Shown here piece after piece: positions 16,334-23,785 of a DNA stretch of 48,898 nucleotides. The DNA lies in the NCBI GenBank assembly GCA_047623555.1, contig JBLHMP010000020.1, positions 1 to 48,898 on the forward strand, read 5' to 3'. Source of the DNA: NORP181 sp047623555 (GTDB taxonomy: Bacteria; Pseudomonadota; Alphaproteobacteria; Rhodobacterales; Rhodobacteraceae). Numbering within the stretch: position 1 is the stretch's first letter; every line of letters begins with the position of its first letter. Both the position numbers and the translations under genes were made by a program. Under the pieces are notes generated by a model. It was not told where the DNA came from, did no database searches, and saw only the letters and a list, made by a program, of their open reading frames with translations.

Positions 16334-16351
16334 CTCTGAAACCTTTCAGAG
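16334..16351. repeat. Perfect palindrome in the csp leader
   Basis: CTCTGAAA-CC-TTTCAGAG, an 8-bp stem with only two bases between the arms, lies 32 bases upstream of the csp start codon. Such a tight dyad is more likely a protein-binding site or a leader hairpin than a terminator; it would sit in the 5' untranslated RNA. Confidence 0.5.
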
Positions 16352-16517
16352 CCTGCCACGGAACAACAGAAACCCCGACCACCCGGCGTAACAGACCAAA
16401 TGTTCGATTTACGGTTGTTCCCGATGTTAAAATCGCACGATAGGGTCAAAAATCAAGCACGAGGCACTGCGATTCGGACCTGATAGAGCCATATTGTCGC
16501 ATATAAGGAGTAATTTA

Positions 16518-16835
16518 ATGCTGATTTACGGTCTAAAAACCTGTGACACCTGCCGTAAGGTAAGGAAATCATTGCCAATGGCGGAATTTTTCGATGTTCG
16601 AGAGAAAACCGTCCCTTTTGAGGTGCTTTCGGCGGGTTTCGACCGATTTGGTGCCTCTTTTTTGAACACCCGGTCCACAACCTGGCGTGGATTGACCGTG
16701 GATGAACGAGCCCGTCCTCCGCTTGAGCTGTTGGGCGATCATCCGGCGTTGATGAAACGGCCGCTAATTGTGAATGGCGCGGAAATGTATTTGGGCTGGG
16801 GCACAGAAACGCGCGCGGCCCTTGGCGTGGCGTGA
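16518..16835 (+). CDS. ArsC/Spx-family thioredoxin-fold protein
   Basis: 105 residues starting MLIYGLKTCDTCRKVRKSL, with the reactive Cys in the C-x-x-C motif CDTC (residues 9-12). It then has TTWRGLTVDERARPPLELLGDHP and the cis-Pro region MKRPLIVNG, as in arsenate reductase-like proteins of the YffB/ArsC/Spx superfamily. The three-Arg arsenate site of true ArsC is not evident, so it is better called ArsC-like than arsenate reductase. The ATG at 16518 follows AAGGAG by 7 bases. The gene lies 42 bp before a small membrane protein gene on the same strand and may be co-transcribed. Confidence 0.85.
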   Translation: MLIYGLKTCDTCRKVRKSLPMAEFFDVREKTVPFEVLSAGFDRFGASFLNTRSTTWRGLTVDERARPPLELLGDHPALMKRPLIVNGAEMYLGWGTETRAALGVA

Positions 16836-16877
16836 TTGACGCCTTATGTGCATGTGTGACGAACAGAGAGGAATAAC

Positions 16878-17246
16878 ATGCGTAACGCAGCATTAACATT
16901 GGGCATTATTGCCGGGGTCATCGGAATGATCGTCGGTTTTTTCAGCTATGGCTACACCGTCGCCGTTCAGGAATTTGGCGAGATTGACGGCTTGGCCAAG
17001 CAGGTCGATAACGTCAATCTGGTCCGGGGCATGGCGGTGATGGCACCGGTCTTGGCGATTGCTGGCGGCGCAATGGCGCGATCGCGCGCACTTTGGGGCG
17101 GCATTTTACTGCTGCTGTCATCGGCGGGGATGTATTACGCCTTTGGCATTGGTGTGTTCACCATATTCCCGATTACCTTTGCCATGGTTGCCGGTGTGCT
17201 AGCGATTGCCGCTGGCAAGCCGGACGAACCCAAAGCGCATTTTTAA
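16878..17246 (+). CDS. Small four-helix membrane protein
   Basis: 122 residues with four hydrophobic segments: about 5-27 (LTLGIIAGVIGMIVGFFSYG), 50-66, 70-88 and 90-110. There is a polar loop between helices 1 and 2 (EFGEIDGLAKQVDNVNLVRG). AGAGGA precedes the ATG. I do not recognise a named domain; the layout resembles DUF4064-like small membrane proteins. Its stop overlaps the end of the DoxX gene on the other strand by 4 bases, so the two genes converge tail to tail. Confidence 0.75.
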   Translation: MRNAALTLGIIAGVIGMIVGFFSYGYTVAVQEFGEIDGLAKQVDNVNLVRGMAVMAPVLAIAGGAMARSRALWGGILLLLSSAGMYYAFGIGVFTIFPITFAMVAGVLAIAAGKPDEPKAHF

Positions 17247-17779
17247 TTCAAACGACCCAACAGCCGGTCCACTGACAATGGGCCGGCACCTTTGACGATG
17301 ATGGTGACCAGCAGGGTGATCCACAGCAGCCGTTGATCCATGATCAGGCTGCCAGAGTTGGCATCAAACCATGCGCCCGGTTTTGCGCCGAGGGCATAGA
17401 CGTCGGTCAAGCTTTGAACGACGATAAAGCCGATCATGCCAATTGATGCCAAGCGGCTGAACAGCCCGATTACGATCAACAATGGCAGCAGGAATTCGGC
17501 CCACATGCCCGCGGTGGCGATTAGATAATATGACATGCCCAATTGCGATGAATCATAGGACACGGCCTCCATCGCTTTGGGGAAGATTTGTACATAGGCG
17601 CCGTCGGATGGGAATAAGAAACCGGTGATACCAGGGCCGAGCTTGGTTAAGGCGGATTTCCAGAAATAGACCAGTAAAACAGCGGCAAAGCCAAAGCGCG
17701 CCAAGGTTGGCAATAGCACTCCTGACATGCGTTCAATTAAACCAAACAGTTTATTGTGTAAAGAAATCAATGCGTTCAT
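17243..17779 (-). CDS. DoxX-family membrane protein of bufferin operon (BufD-like)
   Basis: 178 residues with about four transmembrane helices. It has the DoxX pattern: ARFGFAAVLLVYFWKSALTK near the start, then MWAEFLLPLLIVIGLFSRLA and VQSLTDVYALG. It is the last gene of the four-gene bufferin unit, 4 bp after bufC. In characterised bufferin operons a DoxX-like protein is the accessory inner-membrane member; its exact job (redox or transport help) is not settled. Confidence 0.85.
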   Translation of the reverse strand: MNALISLHNKLFGLIERMSGVLLPTLARFGFAAVLLVYFWKSALTKLGPGITGFLFPSDGAYVQIFPKAMEAVSYDSSQLGMSYYLIATAGMWAEFLLPLLIVIGLFSRLASIGMIGFIVVQSLTDVYALGAKPGAWFDANSGSLIMDQRLLWITLLVTIIVKGAGPLSVDRLLGRLN

Positions 17780-17783
17780 CTGG

Positions 17784-18539
17784 TTATTCTTTCGTTGTTA
17801 ATGATATCACGGCACTGCCCTGCAATAGTATCGCAAGCGTAGCACCAAGATCGTATTCCGGGCAACGGGCCAGCGCCGCCTCATAGGCCTGTGTGATGGT
17901 ATTGCCATCGGCCAGTGCGCGGATCCAGATCGCACCACCAGCGGGCAAGAGCTGGGGTTCGGGGTCAAATTCAGCACGGGTAATCACCACGTCTTGCGGT
18001 CCGGGCTGCGGGTTGGGGGCATCCGCAACGCTGTTGAACCGCCAGATGTCATAGATCGGCCAGTCCGAGCTCAAGATTTCGACAGAGGGCGCAAGGCCGA
18101 TCTCTGAGGCCATCAAAACCTCGGGGTCTAGCCCGGCCAATGTGTCCGGCTCGATCGGAGTGGAATCACGGGCATGATAAGACCGGCGCATGGCCAGTTC
18201 CAGCCGGGCGATGTCAGGCAAATAGCCAAGATGGGCCAGTTGCTCCATCCCGGCAAGAAAATCGGGAAAATCATCGCCATAATGCATCATCAAAGGCGAA
18301 CTGGGCGGGTATTGACGCAGAAACAGACCGGCAAGGCCGTCCATGTTCTGTGTGCCAAGCAATTTGGTGATCACCGGAAAGGCGCTGTGCATGGCCTCGG
18401 TCAGCGAGACCGCGATATTGTTGCGATAAACGTTAAACCGGGCCCCGGCGACATTGTTGATGCCATCGCTTAGACCGCCCGGGATGGGATGATCCGGGTC
18501 AAGCAGGGCCGTGCGAAACTGAGTTTGTGATACGCTCAT
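17784..18539 (-). CDS. DUF2063 partner protein of MNIO enzyme (BufC-like)
   Basis: 251 residues. The N-terminal domain (about 1-130) has the HvfC/DUF2063 signature: FRTALLDPDHPIPGG, RFNVYRNNIAVSLTEAMHSA, FPVITKLLG, LFLRQYPPSSPLM and LARLELAMRRSYHA-like text. The C-terminal part is a smaller alpha/beta domain that ends in a hydrophobic strand. It works with the DUF692/MNIO enzyme by presenting the precursor peptide for modification in the cytoplasm. ATGA overlap with bufB shows translational coupling, and stoichiometric production with that enzyme is expected. Confidence 0.9.
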   Translation of the reverse strand: MSVSQTQFRTALLDPDHPIPGGLSDGINNVAGARFNVYRNNIAVSLTEAMHSAFPVITKLLGTQNMDGLAGLFLRQYPPSSPLMMHYGDDFPDFLAGMEQLAHLGYLPDIARLELAMRRSYHARDSTPIEPDTLAGLDPEVLMASEIGLAPSVEILSSDWPIYDIWRFNSVADAPNPQPGPQDVVITRAEFDPEPQLLPAGGAIWIRALADGNTITQAYEAALARCPEYDLGATLAILLQGSAVISLTTKE

Positions 18540-19393
18540 GCGGGAACACGGCTTAGGGCGTGTTGCGCGCGCGCGGCCTCGGCCTCAAGGACCGGCCAGT
18601 CTGGCACATCATTGTCCCATTCGATCAGCACCGGTTTGGCGCCGGATTTGGCCAGTGTATAATCCAGCAACGCCCAAACCGGATCGACAATTTCGCGCCC
18701 ATGGCTGTCGATCAGCAAAGGAGCACCGTGATCATCGTGATCCTCATCATGGCCGCCAAGGTGGATTTCACCAACAAGGTCAAGAGGATAGTCGTCTATG
18801 TAGCCCTGCGGTGAATAGCCAAGGTTGGTCGCCGACACAAAAACGTTGTTCACATCCAGCAACAGGCCACAGCCGGTGCGTCGGGCAATTTCGCTAACGA
18901 ACTCGGTCTCGCTCAGGGTGCTTTCGTCAAAGGCCAGATAGCTGGATGGGTTCTCTAGCAGCATGGTGCGGCCAACGACCTCTTGCAGCTGATCAATGTG
19001 ATCGGCGACGCGGGTCAGTGTGGCGGTCGTATAGGGCAGGGGCAGCAGATCGTTCAGGAACGCGCTGTCATGGGTCGACCACGCCAAATGTTCGGAAAAG
19101 CTGGCCGGGTTTAACCAGCCGACAAGGTGTTTCAGACGTGCCAGATGATCGCGGTCAAGAGAACCCTCGCCGCCGATGGACAGGCCTACGCCGTGCACCG
19201 AAATGGCGAAACGTTCGGCCAAATGACGAAGTTGCTCCAACGGGCGGCCACCGTCGCCCATATAGTTCTCGGCATGGATTTCCAGCCATCTAACACTGGC
19301 GGAATTGGTGGTAATATCGTTGAAATGCTGGGGTTTGTATCCAACACCGGGGGCTGCGGGCAAACGATCAATGCGATGAGTTGCGTCAAGCAT
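18536..19393 (-). CDS. DUF692/MNIO post-translational oxidase (BufB-like)
   Basis: 285 residues with a TIM-barrel fold. Metal-binding residues expected for multinuclear non-haem iron oxidases are visible in order: WLEIHAENYM, ISVHGVGLSIGG, FSEHLAWS, MLLENPSSYL, LLLDVNNVFVSA, GEIHLGGHDEDHD and VLIEWDNDVPDW. In bufferin systems this enzyme converts cysteines of the DUF2282 precursor into thiooxazole-type heterocycles that bind copper. AGGTG precedes the ATG at a usable distance. The gene follows bufA by 72 bp containing a strong hairpin and overlaps bufC. Family assignment is firm; product chemistry is inferred from characterised homologues. Confidence 0.93.
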   Translation of the reverse strand: MLDATHRIDRLPAAPGVGYKPQHFNDITTNSASVRWLEIHAENYMGDGGRPLEQLRHLAERFAISVHGVGLSIGGEGSLDRDHLARLKHLVGWLNPASFSEHLAWSTHDSAFLNDLLPLPYTTATLTRVADHIDQLQEVVGRTMLLENPSSYLAFDESTLSETEFVSEIARRTGCGLLLDVNNVFVSATNLGYSPQGYIDDYPLDLVGEIHLGGHDEDHDDHGAPLLIDSHGREIVDPVWALLDYTLAKSGAKPVLIEWDNDVPDWPVLEAEAARAQHALSRVPA

Positions 19394-19424
19394 GGCACAC
19401 CTGGAATGTTGGGGAACTGAATGG

Positions 19425-19455
19425 GTTGGACGGACCGCGATCCGGTCCGCCCAAC
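19425..19455 (-). promoter_or_regulatory. Intercistronic hairpin between bufA and bufB
   Basis: GTTGGACGGACCG (19425-19437) pairs with CGGTCCGCCCAAC (19443-19455), a 13-bp stem with one mismatch and a 5-base loop. It starts 10 bases after the bufA stop. No U-tract follows on the minus strand, so it is more likely a transcript-stabilising or attenuating structure that keeps precursor mRNA above enzyme mRNA than a full terminator. Confidence 0.65.
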
Positions 19456-19465
19456 GGTCTGTGGC

Positions 19466-19768
19466 TTATGCCGGCATGTCGCGCTTAATGGCTTCAAGCG
19501 ACCCCATGCGGGCTTTGCCATCGGCCATTGCTGGCAGTTTCATCGTCGCGCAGGTGCCCGCGTCAACCAGTGACCAGGCGTTGCCCTGATAGTTAACCGA
19601 AGATGTGCCGGCGCATGTTGTGCCCGGACCGGCGGCGCAATCGTTCTTGCCTGCCATGGAAACGCCATAACATTTCTCTTTGGACTGGGCGCTTGCGGTT
19701 GTTGTGTGGGCGGCCAAAGTTGCGGCGACAACGCCAGCAACTGCGAATGTTTTCATTGTGATAGACAT
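19466..19768 (-). CDS. Bufferin-type DUF2282 precursor peptide (BufA-like)
   Basis: 100 residues. A signal peptide (MKTFAVAGVVAATLAAHTTT, cut near ASA-Q) is followed by a core with four cysteines: KEKCYGVSMAGKNDCAAGPG, then TTCAGTSSVNYQGNAW, then DAGTCATMK. EKCYGV, NDC, TTCAG and GTC spacing is the hallmark of copper-binding bufferins: gene-encoded, modified peptides sent to the periplasm. AAGGG lies about 9 bases before ATG 19768; ATG 19756 would also work, and an upstream ATG at 19813 gives an implausibly polar leader. It heads the unit bufA-bufB-bufC-doxX and should be the most abundant product. Confidence 0.9.
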   Translation of the reverse strand: MSITMKTFAVAGVVAATLAAHTTTASAQSKEKCYGVSMAGKNDCAAGPGTTCAGTSSVNYQGNAWSLVDAGTCATMKLPAMADGKARMGSLEAIKRDMPA

Positions 19769-19863
19769 CTCATAAATCCCTTTGGGTTGATGTTTGTTGT
19801 CATGTTGTGACACTCAAAACTTACCCAAACCAGACCCAAATTGTGAATTCACGAGCCTGTGTG

Positions 19864-19888
19864 TCACGCCTGTGTCAGGGCGCGTTAC
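19864..19888 (-). promoter_or_regulatory. Possible ECF-sigma promoter for the buf operon
   Basis: On the minus strand GTAAC (19888-19884) is followed after 15 bases by CGTGA (19868-19864), about 95 bases before the bufA start. ECF sigma factors typically use an AAC-containing -35 and a CGT-type -10. Related bufferin operons are under ECF stress sigma control, which makes this a reasonable but unproven candidate. Confidence 0.3.
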
Positions 19889-19939
19889 AGGGCGTCTGTA
19901 TCTACTGCGCTGAAAACATTGGGGTAAATTCTAAATGTT

Positions 19940-19971
19940 ACAATCCGACCCTCATTTAAAGGCCGGATTGT
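19940..19971. terminator. Hairpin after thrS
   Basis: ACAATCCGACC and GGCCGGATTGT pair over 11 positions with one mismatch around a 10-base A/T-rich loop. The hairpin lies 20 bases after the thrS stop and before the buf promoter region, so it probably separates the two minus-strand units. The minus-strand tail is AACATTT, without a long U run. Confidence 0.5.
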
Positions 19972-19991
19972 AGGCATTTTTCCACCGATTG

Positions 19992-21938
19992 TTACAGAAG
20001 GTCAGGTGGTGTGGCTTCGACCGACAGGGCAAGTGTTACATCTTTCAGTGGCTGAACCGTGGTCTGTTTCTTGCCAAGACGACGCATAGAAACAGTGTTA
20101 TTTTCAACTTCGCGCCCGCCCACGGCCAAAATCACTGGCACTTTTCCAACCGAATGTTCGCGGACTTTATAGTTGATCTTTTCGTTGCGAATATCGGCCT
20201 CGGCACGCACGCCCGCGGCCTGCAGCTCCGCGACCACTTTGGCGACATACTCATCCGCATCAGAGGTGATCGAGGCCACAACAACCTGACGCGGCGCCAG
20301 CCAGAATGGCAGTCGACCAGCCGAATTTTCGATCAGGATGCCGATGAAACGCTCAAAACTGCCAAGGCAGGCGCGGTGCAGCATGAACGGGCGGTGTTTG
20401 GACCCATCGGCCCCGATATAGCTCGCGTCGAGGCGCTCAGGCAGGTTGGGATCAACCTGAAAGGTGCCACATTGCCAAACCCGCCCAATGGCGTCGGTCA
20501 GTTTGAAGTCCAGCTTTGGACCATAAAACGCGCCTTCGCCCGGATCCAACGTATAGTCGTTTCCGGTGGCCTTGATGGCGTTTTCCAATGCGGCCTCGAC
20601 ATGATCCCAGCTTTCTTCGGTCCCGACCCGTTTTTCCGGACGGGTAGCGAACATGATTTCAAACTTTTCAAATCCAAGGTCTTTGTAGACCGATGTCAGG
20701 AATTCAATGAATTTGGCACATTCGGCCTCGATCTGATCTTCGGTGCAGAAAATATGCGCGTCATCCTGGGTAAACCCGCGCACCCGCATGATGCCATGCA
20801 GCGCGCCTGACGGCTCATAGCGGTTGCAAGAGCCAAATTCGGCCATGCGCAGCGGCAGATCACGATAGGATTTCATACCCTGATTATAGATTTGCACATG
20901 GCAGGGACAATTCATTGGCTTCAGCGCGTTGATTGCCTTTTCACGGGCGTGTTCTTCGTCGACTTCGACGATAAACATGTGCTCTTGATATTTATCCCAA
21001 TGGCCTGATGAGACCCACAGTTTACGGTCGACAACCTGCGGGGTGTTCACTTCGACATAGCCATCGGATTTTTGTTTGCGGCGCATATAGTCTTGCAATT
21101 GGGTGTAAATGGTCCAGCCATTGGGGTGCCAGAATATCTGTCCGGGCGCCTCTTCCTGCATGTGAAACAGGTCCATTTCGCGGCCCAGCTTGCGGTGGTC
21201 GCGCTTGGCGGCCTCCTCTAACATATGCAGATGTGCCTTGAGCTTTTCTTTGCCGGTGAACGCGACGCCGTAAATCCGTTGTAACATGGCGCGGTTGCTG
21301 TCGCCACGCCAATAGGCGCCAGCGATCGACATCAGTTTGAACGAGTCACCGGGAAGCTGGCCGGTGTGTTGCAAATGCGGACCACGGCACAGATCCTGCC
21401 AGTCGCCATGCCAATACATGCGCAGCGGTTCGTTGCCGGGAATACCCTCGATCAATTCGACCTTATAGGGTTCATCATTGTCGGTATAAAACTGGATCGC
21501 GCGGTCGCGGTCCCAGATTTCGGTGCGCACAGCATCGCGTTTGTTGACGATTTCCTTCATCTTTTTCTCAATCAGCCCCAAATCTTCGGGGGTGAACGGC
21601 TCTTTGCGGTCAAAGTCGTAATACCAGCCATGTTGGATAACCGGGCCGATGGTGACCTTGGTGTCGGGCCAAATGGACTGCACCGCACGTGCCATCACAT
21701 GCGCCAGATCGTGGCGGATCAGCTCGTTCGCTTGCGCCTCGTCTTTCATGGTGTGGATGGCGATGGAACTGTCGGCGTCAATCGGCCAGGCCAGATCCCA
21801 ATGCTCACCATTGACGGTGGCGCTGATCGCCTTTTTGCCCAGCGAAGTTGAAATGCTGTTGGCCACTTCGGCGGCAGTTACGCCGGCGTCAAAGGATTTT
21901 GCGTTGCCGTCGGGAAATGTAAGAGAGATGGGGGCCAT
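19992..21938 (-). CDS. thrS: Threonyl-tRNA synthetase
   Basis: 648 residues, normal length. Order: TGS domain (ISLTFPDGNAKSFDAGVTAA), the editing domain with LIRHDLAHVMARA and the late CRGPHLQHTGQL, then the class II catalytic core (MKPMNCPCHVQIYNQG, LPLRMAEFGSCNRYEPSGAL, MRVRGFTQDDAHIFC, and motif 3 in MLHRACLGSFERFIGILIE). A C-terminal anticodon-binding domain starts near PRQVVVASI. It charges tRNA-Thr in the cytoplasm and is essential. I chose ATG 21938 because GAGGAG lies just upstream; an ATG at 21968 adds ten residues with no such site. Confidence 0.97.
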   Translation of the reverse strand: MAPISLTFPDGNAKSFDAGVTAAEVANSISTSLGKKAISATVNGEHWDLAWPIDADSSIAIHTMKDEAQANELIRHDLAHVMARAVQSIWPDTKVTIGPVIQHGWYYDFDRKEPFTPEDLGLIEKKMKEIVNKRDAVRTEIWDRDRAIQFYTDNDEPYKVELIEGIPGNEPLRMYWHGDWQDLCRGPHLQHTGQLPGDSFKLMSIAGAYWRGDSNRAMLQRIYGVAFTGKEKLKAHLHMLEEAAKRDHRKLGREMDLFHMQEEAPGQIFWHPNGWTIYTQLQDYMRRKQKSDGYVEVNTPQVVDRKLWVSSGHWDKYQEHMFIVEVDEEHAREKAINALKPMNCPCHVQIYNQGMKSYRDLPLRMAEFGSCNRYEPSGALHGIMRVRGFTQDDAHIFCTEDQIEAECAKFIEFLTSVYKDLGFEKFEIMFATRPEKRVGTEESWDHVEAALENAIKATGNDYTLDPGEGAFYGPKLDFKLTDAIGRVWQCGTFQVDPNLPERLDASYIGADGSKHRPFMLHRACLGSFERFIGILIENSAGRLPFWLAPRQVVVASITSDADEYVAKVVAELQAAGVRAEADIRNEKINYKVREHSVGKVPVILAVGGREVENNTVSMRRLGKKQTTVQPLKDVTLALSVEATPPDLL

Positions 21939-21991
21939 ATTGGCGCTCCTCGTCAGTTTGGCGCCCACTGAACGCCCGGTTGCGGGTTATG

Positions 21992-22437
21992 TTACATCGC
22001 GTATGTGAGGCCGCCCCGAAGCCAAGTCAACCGCTGTGCGGGTGAAACGGGCGCTGTTGCCGGAATGCCGCTATTCTGCGGTGGAATGCCAACACGAATG
22101 GCAGAGGAATAGGTTTCATTCAGCCCCGCCGCAATCGCACGGGCGTTGATATGGCCAAGGCTGCGCAGTTCAGTGACCGAGAAATTGGTGGCCAGCACGC
22201 CCTGTTCATAGGCGTATTCCGGCAAATAGTCGTTGACGATTAACCGCCAGTCCAAAGGCGTGGTGCCACCAACCGCGTTCATCATCTTGTACACGGTTGT
22301 GGTGCAGTTTGAGGTCAGCGAATTAGCGAATTCCGGCTGTTTGGCCAAGGCATTGGCATCCAGCATGTATTCTTCGATTAGCTTGCGGATGCCTTCGGGC
22401 GCTGTATGCAGCCGGTAAATACACACATTCTCGCCGC
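21992..22437 (-). pseudogene. C-terminal remnant of a DUF4105 protein
   Basis: The frame reads ENVCIYRLHTAPEGIRKLIE, MLDANALAKQPEFANSLTSN, CTTTVYKMMNA, PLDWRLIVNDYLPEYAYEQG and GHINARAI. This matches the C-terminal half of DUF4105 proteins (nucleophile-like Asn-Cys in LTSNCTT, then HINxRA). Full-length members are usually well over 300 residues, but here homology starts abruptly after a run of eight C (minus strand, 22438-22445) next to the terminator of the MAPEG gene. Open frame further upstream is only the shadow of the MAPEG gene. There is no start codon or ribosome site of its own. It is best seen as a gene decapitated by deletion. Confidence 0.65.
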
Positions 22438-22447
22438 GGGGGGGGCA

Positions 22448-22493
22448 CAACAAACGCGCGGCAAAGCCGTTGCCGAAATGCCGCGCGTTGTTG
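22448..22493 (-). terminator. Terminator of the ArsR/MAPEG operon
   Basis: Left and right arms CAACAAACGCGCGGCA and TGCCGCGCGTTGTTG pair almost fully around a 15-base loop that itself contains GCC/GGC pairing. The hairpin begins 4 bases after the MAPEG stop and on the minus strand runs into TTTGTTGTG. It is a strong GC stem with a partial U tail. Confidence 0.7.
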
Positions 22494-22497
22494 TTTG

Positions 22498-22899
22498 TTA
22501 ACCCACGGCCAGAACCTCCCAGCCAAGCACCAAAATACACAGCCAGCCCGCCACATAGATCATTGGGCGCACCGGCAGTTTGGCCAGACCCGAGATCATG
22601 CCAACCGCATGTGCCACCCGCAGCCAGAAAAACACCGTGACCACGATGGCCGTTATGGGTGTCGATATGCCCTGAATTTGGCCGATCAGCACGATGACGG
22701 CAAAAGGCAGCAACTGCTCCAGCAGGTTCAGGTGGGCGCGGTGGGCGCGATGTACCCATTCGGGAAATTGGCTCATATCAGTCGGGCGCACATAAATGTC
22801 GCCCGCAACTTCGTATTTATTGACGCCGATAATATAGGGTATCCACAGTGATGCCGCCAATAGCGCCGTCAGGGTCAGATAGGTCAGCTCAATACTCAT
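22498..22899 (-). CDS. MAPEG-family membrane protein
   Basis: 133 residues with four hydrophobic segments. The motifs HRAHLNLLEQLLPFAVIVLI (after ARPTDMSQFPEWVHRA) and FWLRVAHAVGMISGLAKLPV are the MAPEG signature (R-A-x-x-N-x-x-E and a later R-x-x-H). MAPEG proteins are glutathione- or lipid-linked enzymes of the membrane; bacterial ones mostly have unknown substrates. The ATG overlaps the stop of the ArsR-SRPBCC gene as ATGA, so both come from one message. Confidence 0.88.
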   Translation of the reverse strand: MSIELTYLTLTALLAASLWIPYIIGVNKYEVAGDIYVRPTDMSQFPEWVHRAHRAHLNLLEQLLPFAVIVLIGQIQGISTPITAIVVTVFFWLRVAHAVGMISGLAKLPVRPMIYVAGWLCILVLGWEVLAVG

Positions 22900-23663
22900 G
22901 ATCCGCCCCCTTGCACCATGCCAAAGCGTTTGCCGGGGCCGACCTCAAGGTATGATTTTAGCGCCGACATCATCCGCGCCCAGCCCTCGCTAACGCCCTC
23001 TTGTCCGGCGGCAATGTTGTAATGTTCAACCGTCAGTTTGACCGCCGGGCCTTGTGGCTCAACAATGTAAACACAACGCGAGGCAGGTGCGCCGGGGCCA
23101 AAGAAATGCGGCGTAAAGGTCATTTCGATGCGGGTTTTGGGCGCCATATCGGTCACCGTCAGATCGAGCATTGGATCGCCATTGGGCAAGATAAACGACT
23201 GGGTTTCGTTCATCGCCAGATCACCCTGCACGGTCTGGCAGGCAAAATGATACTGCGCCGCCAGATCGCCCTTGGTCAGCGCCTCCCAAAGCGCATCATG
23301 GCTGGTTTGAATAAAGGTTTGCATCACAAAATCAGGGGCTTGTGTCATCGTGTTGTTTCTTTCCAAAGCAGATTTAAGGTTCAGCAGGGCGCGGGCACTG
23401 GGTTTGGCGATCAAAGGATCAATCCAGCGATCAAGCACCTGCTGCAACGGCAGGACGTTCAGATAATGATGTTTGAACCGTCCCTTTTTTATGGTCACAA
23501 TCAGCCCGGCGTCTTGCAGTACCGCCAGATGTTTCATCACCCCAAATCGGGTCATATCCAACGGACCCTGAAGCTGTTGCAGCGTCTGGCCGTCCTTAAG
23601 GCGCAGACTGTCCAGCAGGGTTAGTCGGGTGGCATCACCCAGGGCTTTGAAAATCGCTTCCAT
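22896..23663 (-). CDS. ArsR-type repressor fused to a SRPBCC (AHSA1-like) domain
   Basis: 255 residues in two domains. Residues 1-100 are a winged helix of ArsR type (MEAIFKALGDATRLTLLDSL, MTRFGVMKHLAVLQDAGLIV, KKGRFKHHYLN). Residues 108-245 are a Bet v1/SRPBCC fold of the Hsp90-ATPase-activator-like family (FVMQTFIQTSHDALWEALTK, ... KTRIEMTFTPHFF, ... VSEGWARMMSALKSYLEVG). Such fusions and gene pairs are common; the SRPBCC part may bind a hydrophobic ligand and tune DNA binding. The metal-binding CxC of metalloregulators is absent. It precedes and overlaps the MAPEG gene, its likely target along with itself. Confidence 0.85.
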   Translation of the reverse strand: MEAIFKALGDATRLTLLDSLRLKDGQTLQQLQGPLDMTRFGVMKHLAVLQDAGLIVTIKKGRFKHHYLNVLPLQQVLDRWIDPLIAKPSARALLNLKSALERNNTMTQAPDFVMQTFIQTSHDALWEALTKGDLAAQYHFACQTVQGDLAMNETQSFILPNGDPMLDLTVTDMAPKTRIEMTFTPHFFGPGAPASRCVYIVEPQGPAVKLTVEHYNIAAGQEGVSEGWARMMSALKSYLEVGPGKRFGMVQGGGS

Positions 23664-23687
23664 GACAGTTTTATAGGTGAGTGATTA

Positions 23688-23697
23688 GTCACGTGAC
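23688..23697. promoter_or_regulatory. Palindromic candidate operator GTCACGTGAC
   Basis: A perfect 10-bp palindrome lies 25 bases upstream of the ArsR-SRPBCC start, between it and the divergent hydrolase gene. A TTGACA (23718-23723) points toward the hydrolase and TTGTCA...TATATT points toward the repressor gene. A repressor bound here could control both directions. Binding by the ArsR-type protein is my inference. Confidence 0.4.
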
Positions 23698-23785
23698 AAT
23701 ATAGTAACCTAATAAATTTGACAAACCACTATTAACTGATTGAATTTCAGGGCAAAATTCCGTGCGAAACCATAGGAGATTTAGG

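Noticed and set aside
16213..16443. Plus-strand 76-codon frame in the gap after thyX
   Set aside because: Antisense to the recognisable cold-shock sequence and its leader.
19989..20810. Long plus-strand open frame of 273 codons
   Set aside because: It lies wholly antisense to thrS, whose catalytic motifs are unmistakable; the His/Gln/Arg-rich translation is a codon-bias shadow.
22438..22759. N-terminal half of the 255-codon frame containing the DUF4105 remnant
   Set aside because: It only re-reads the MAPEG gene and its terminator in another frame; DUF4105 similarity starts after the C-tract.
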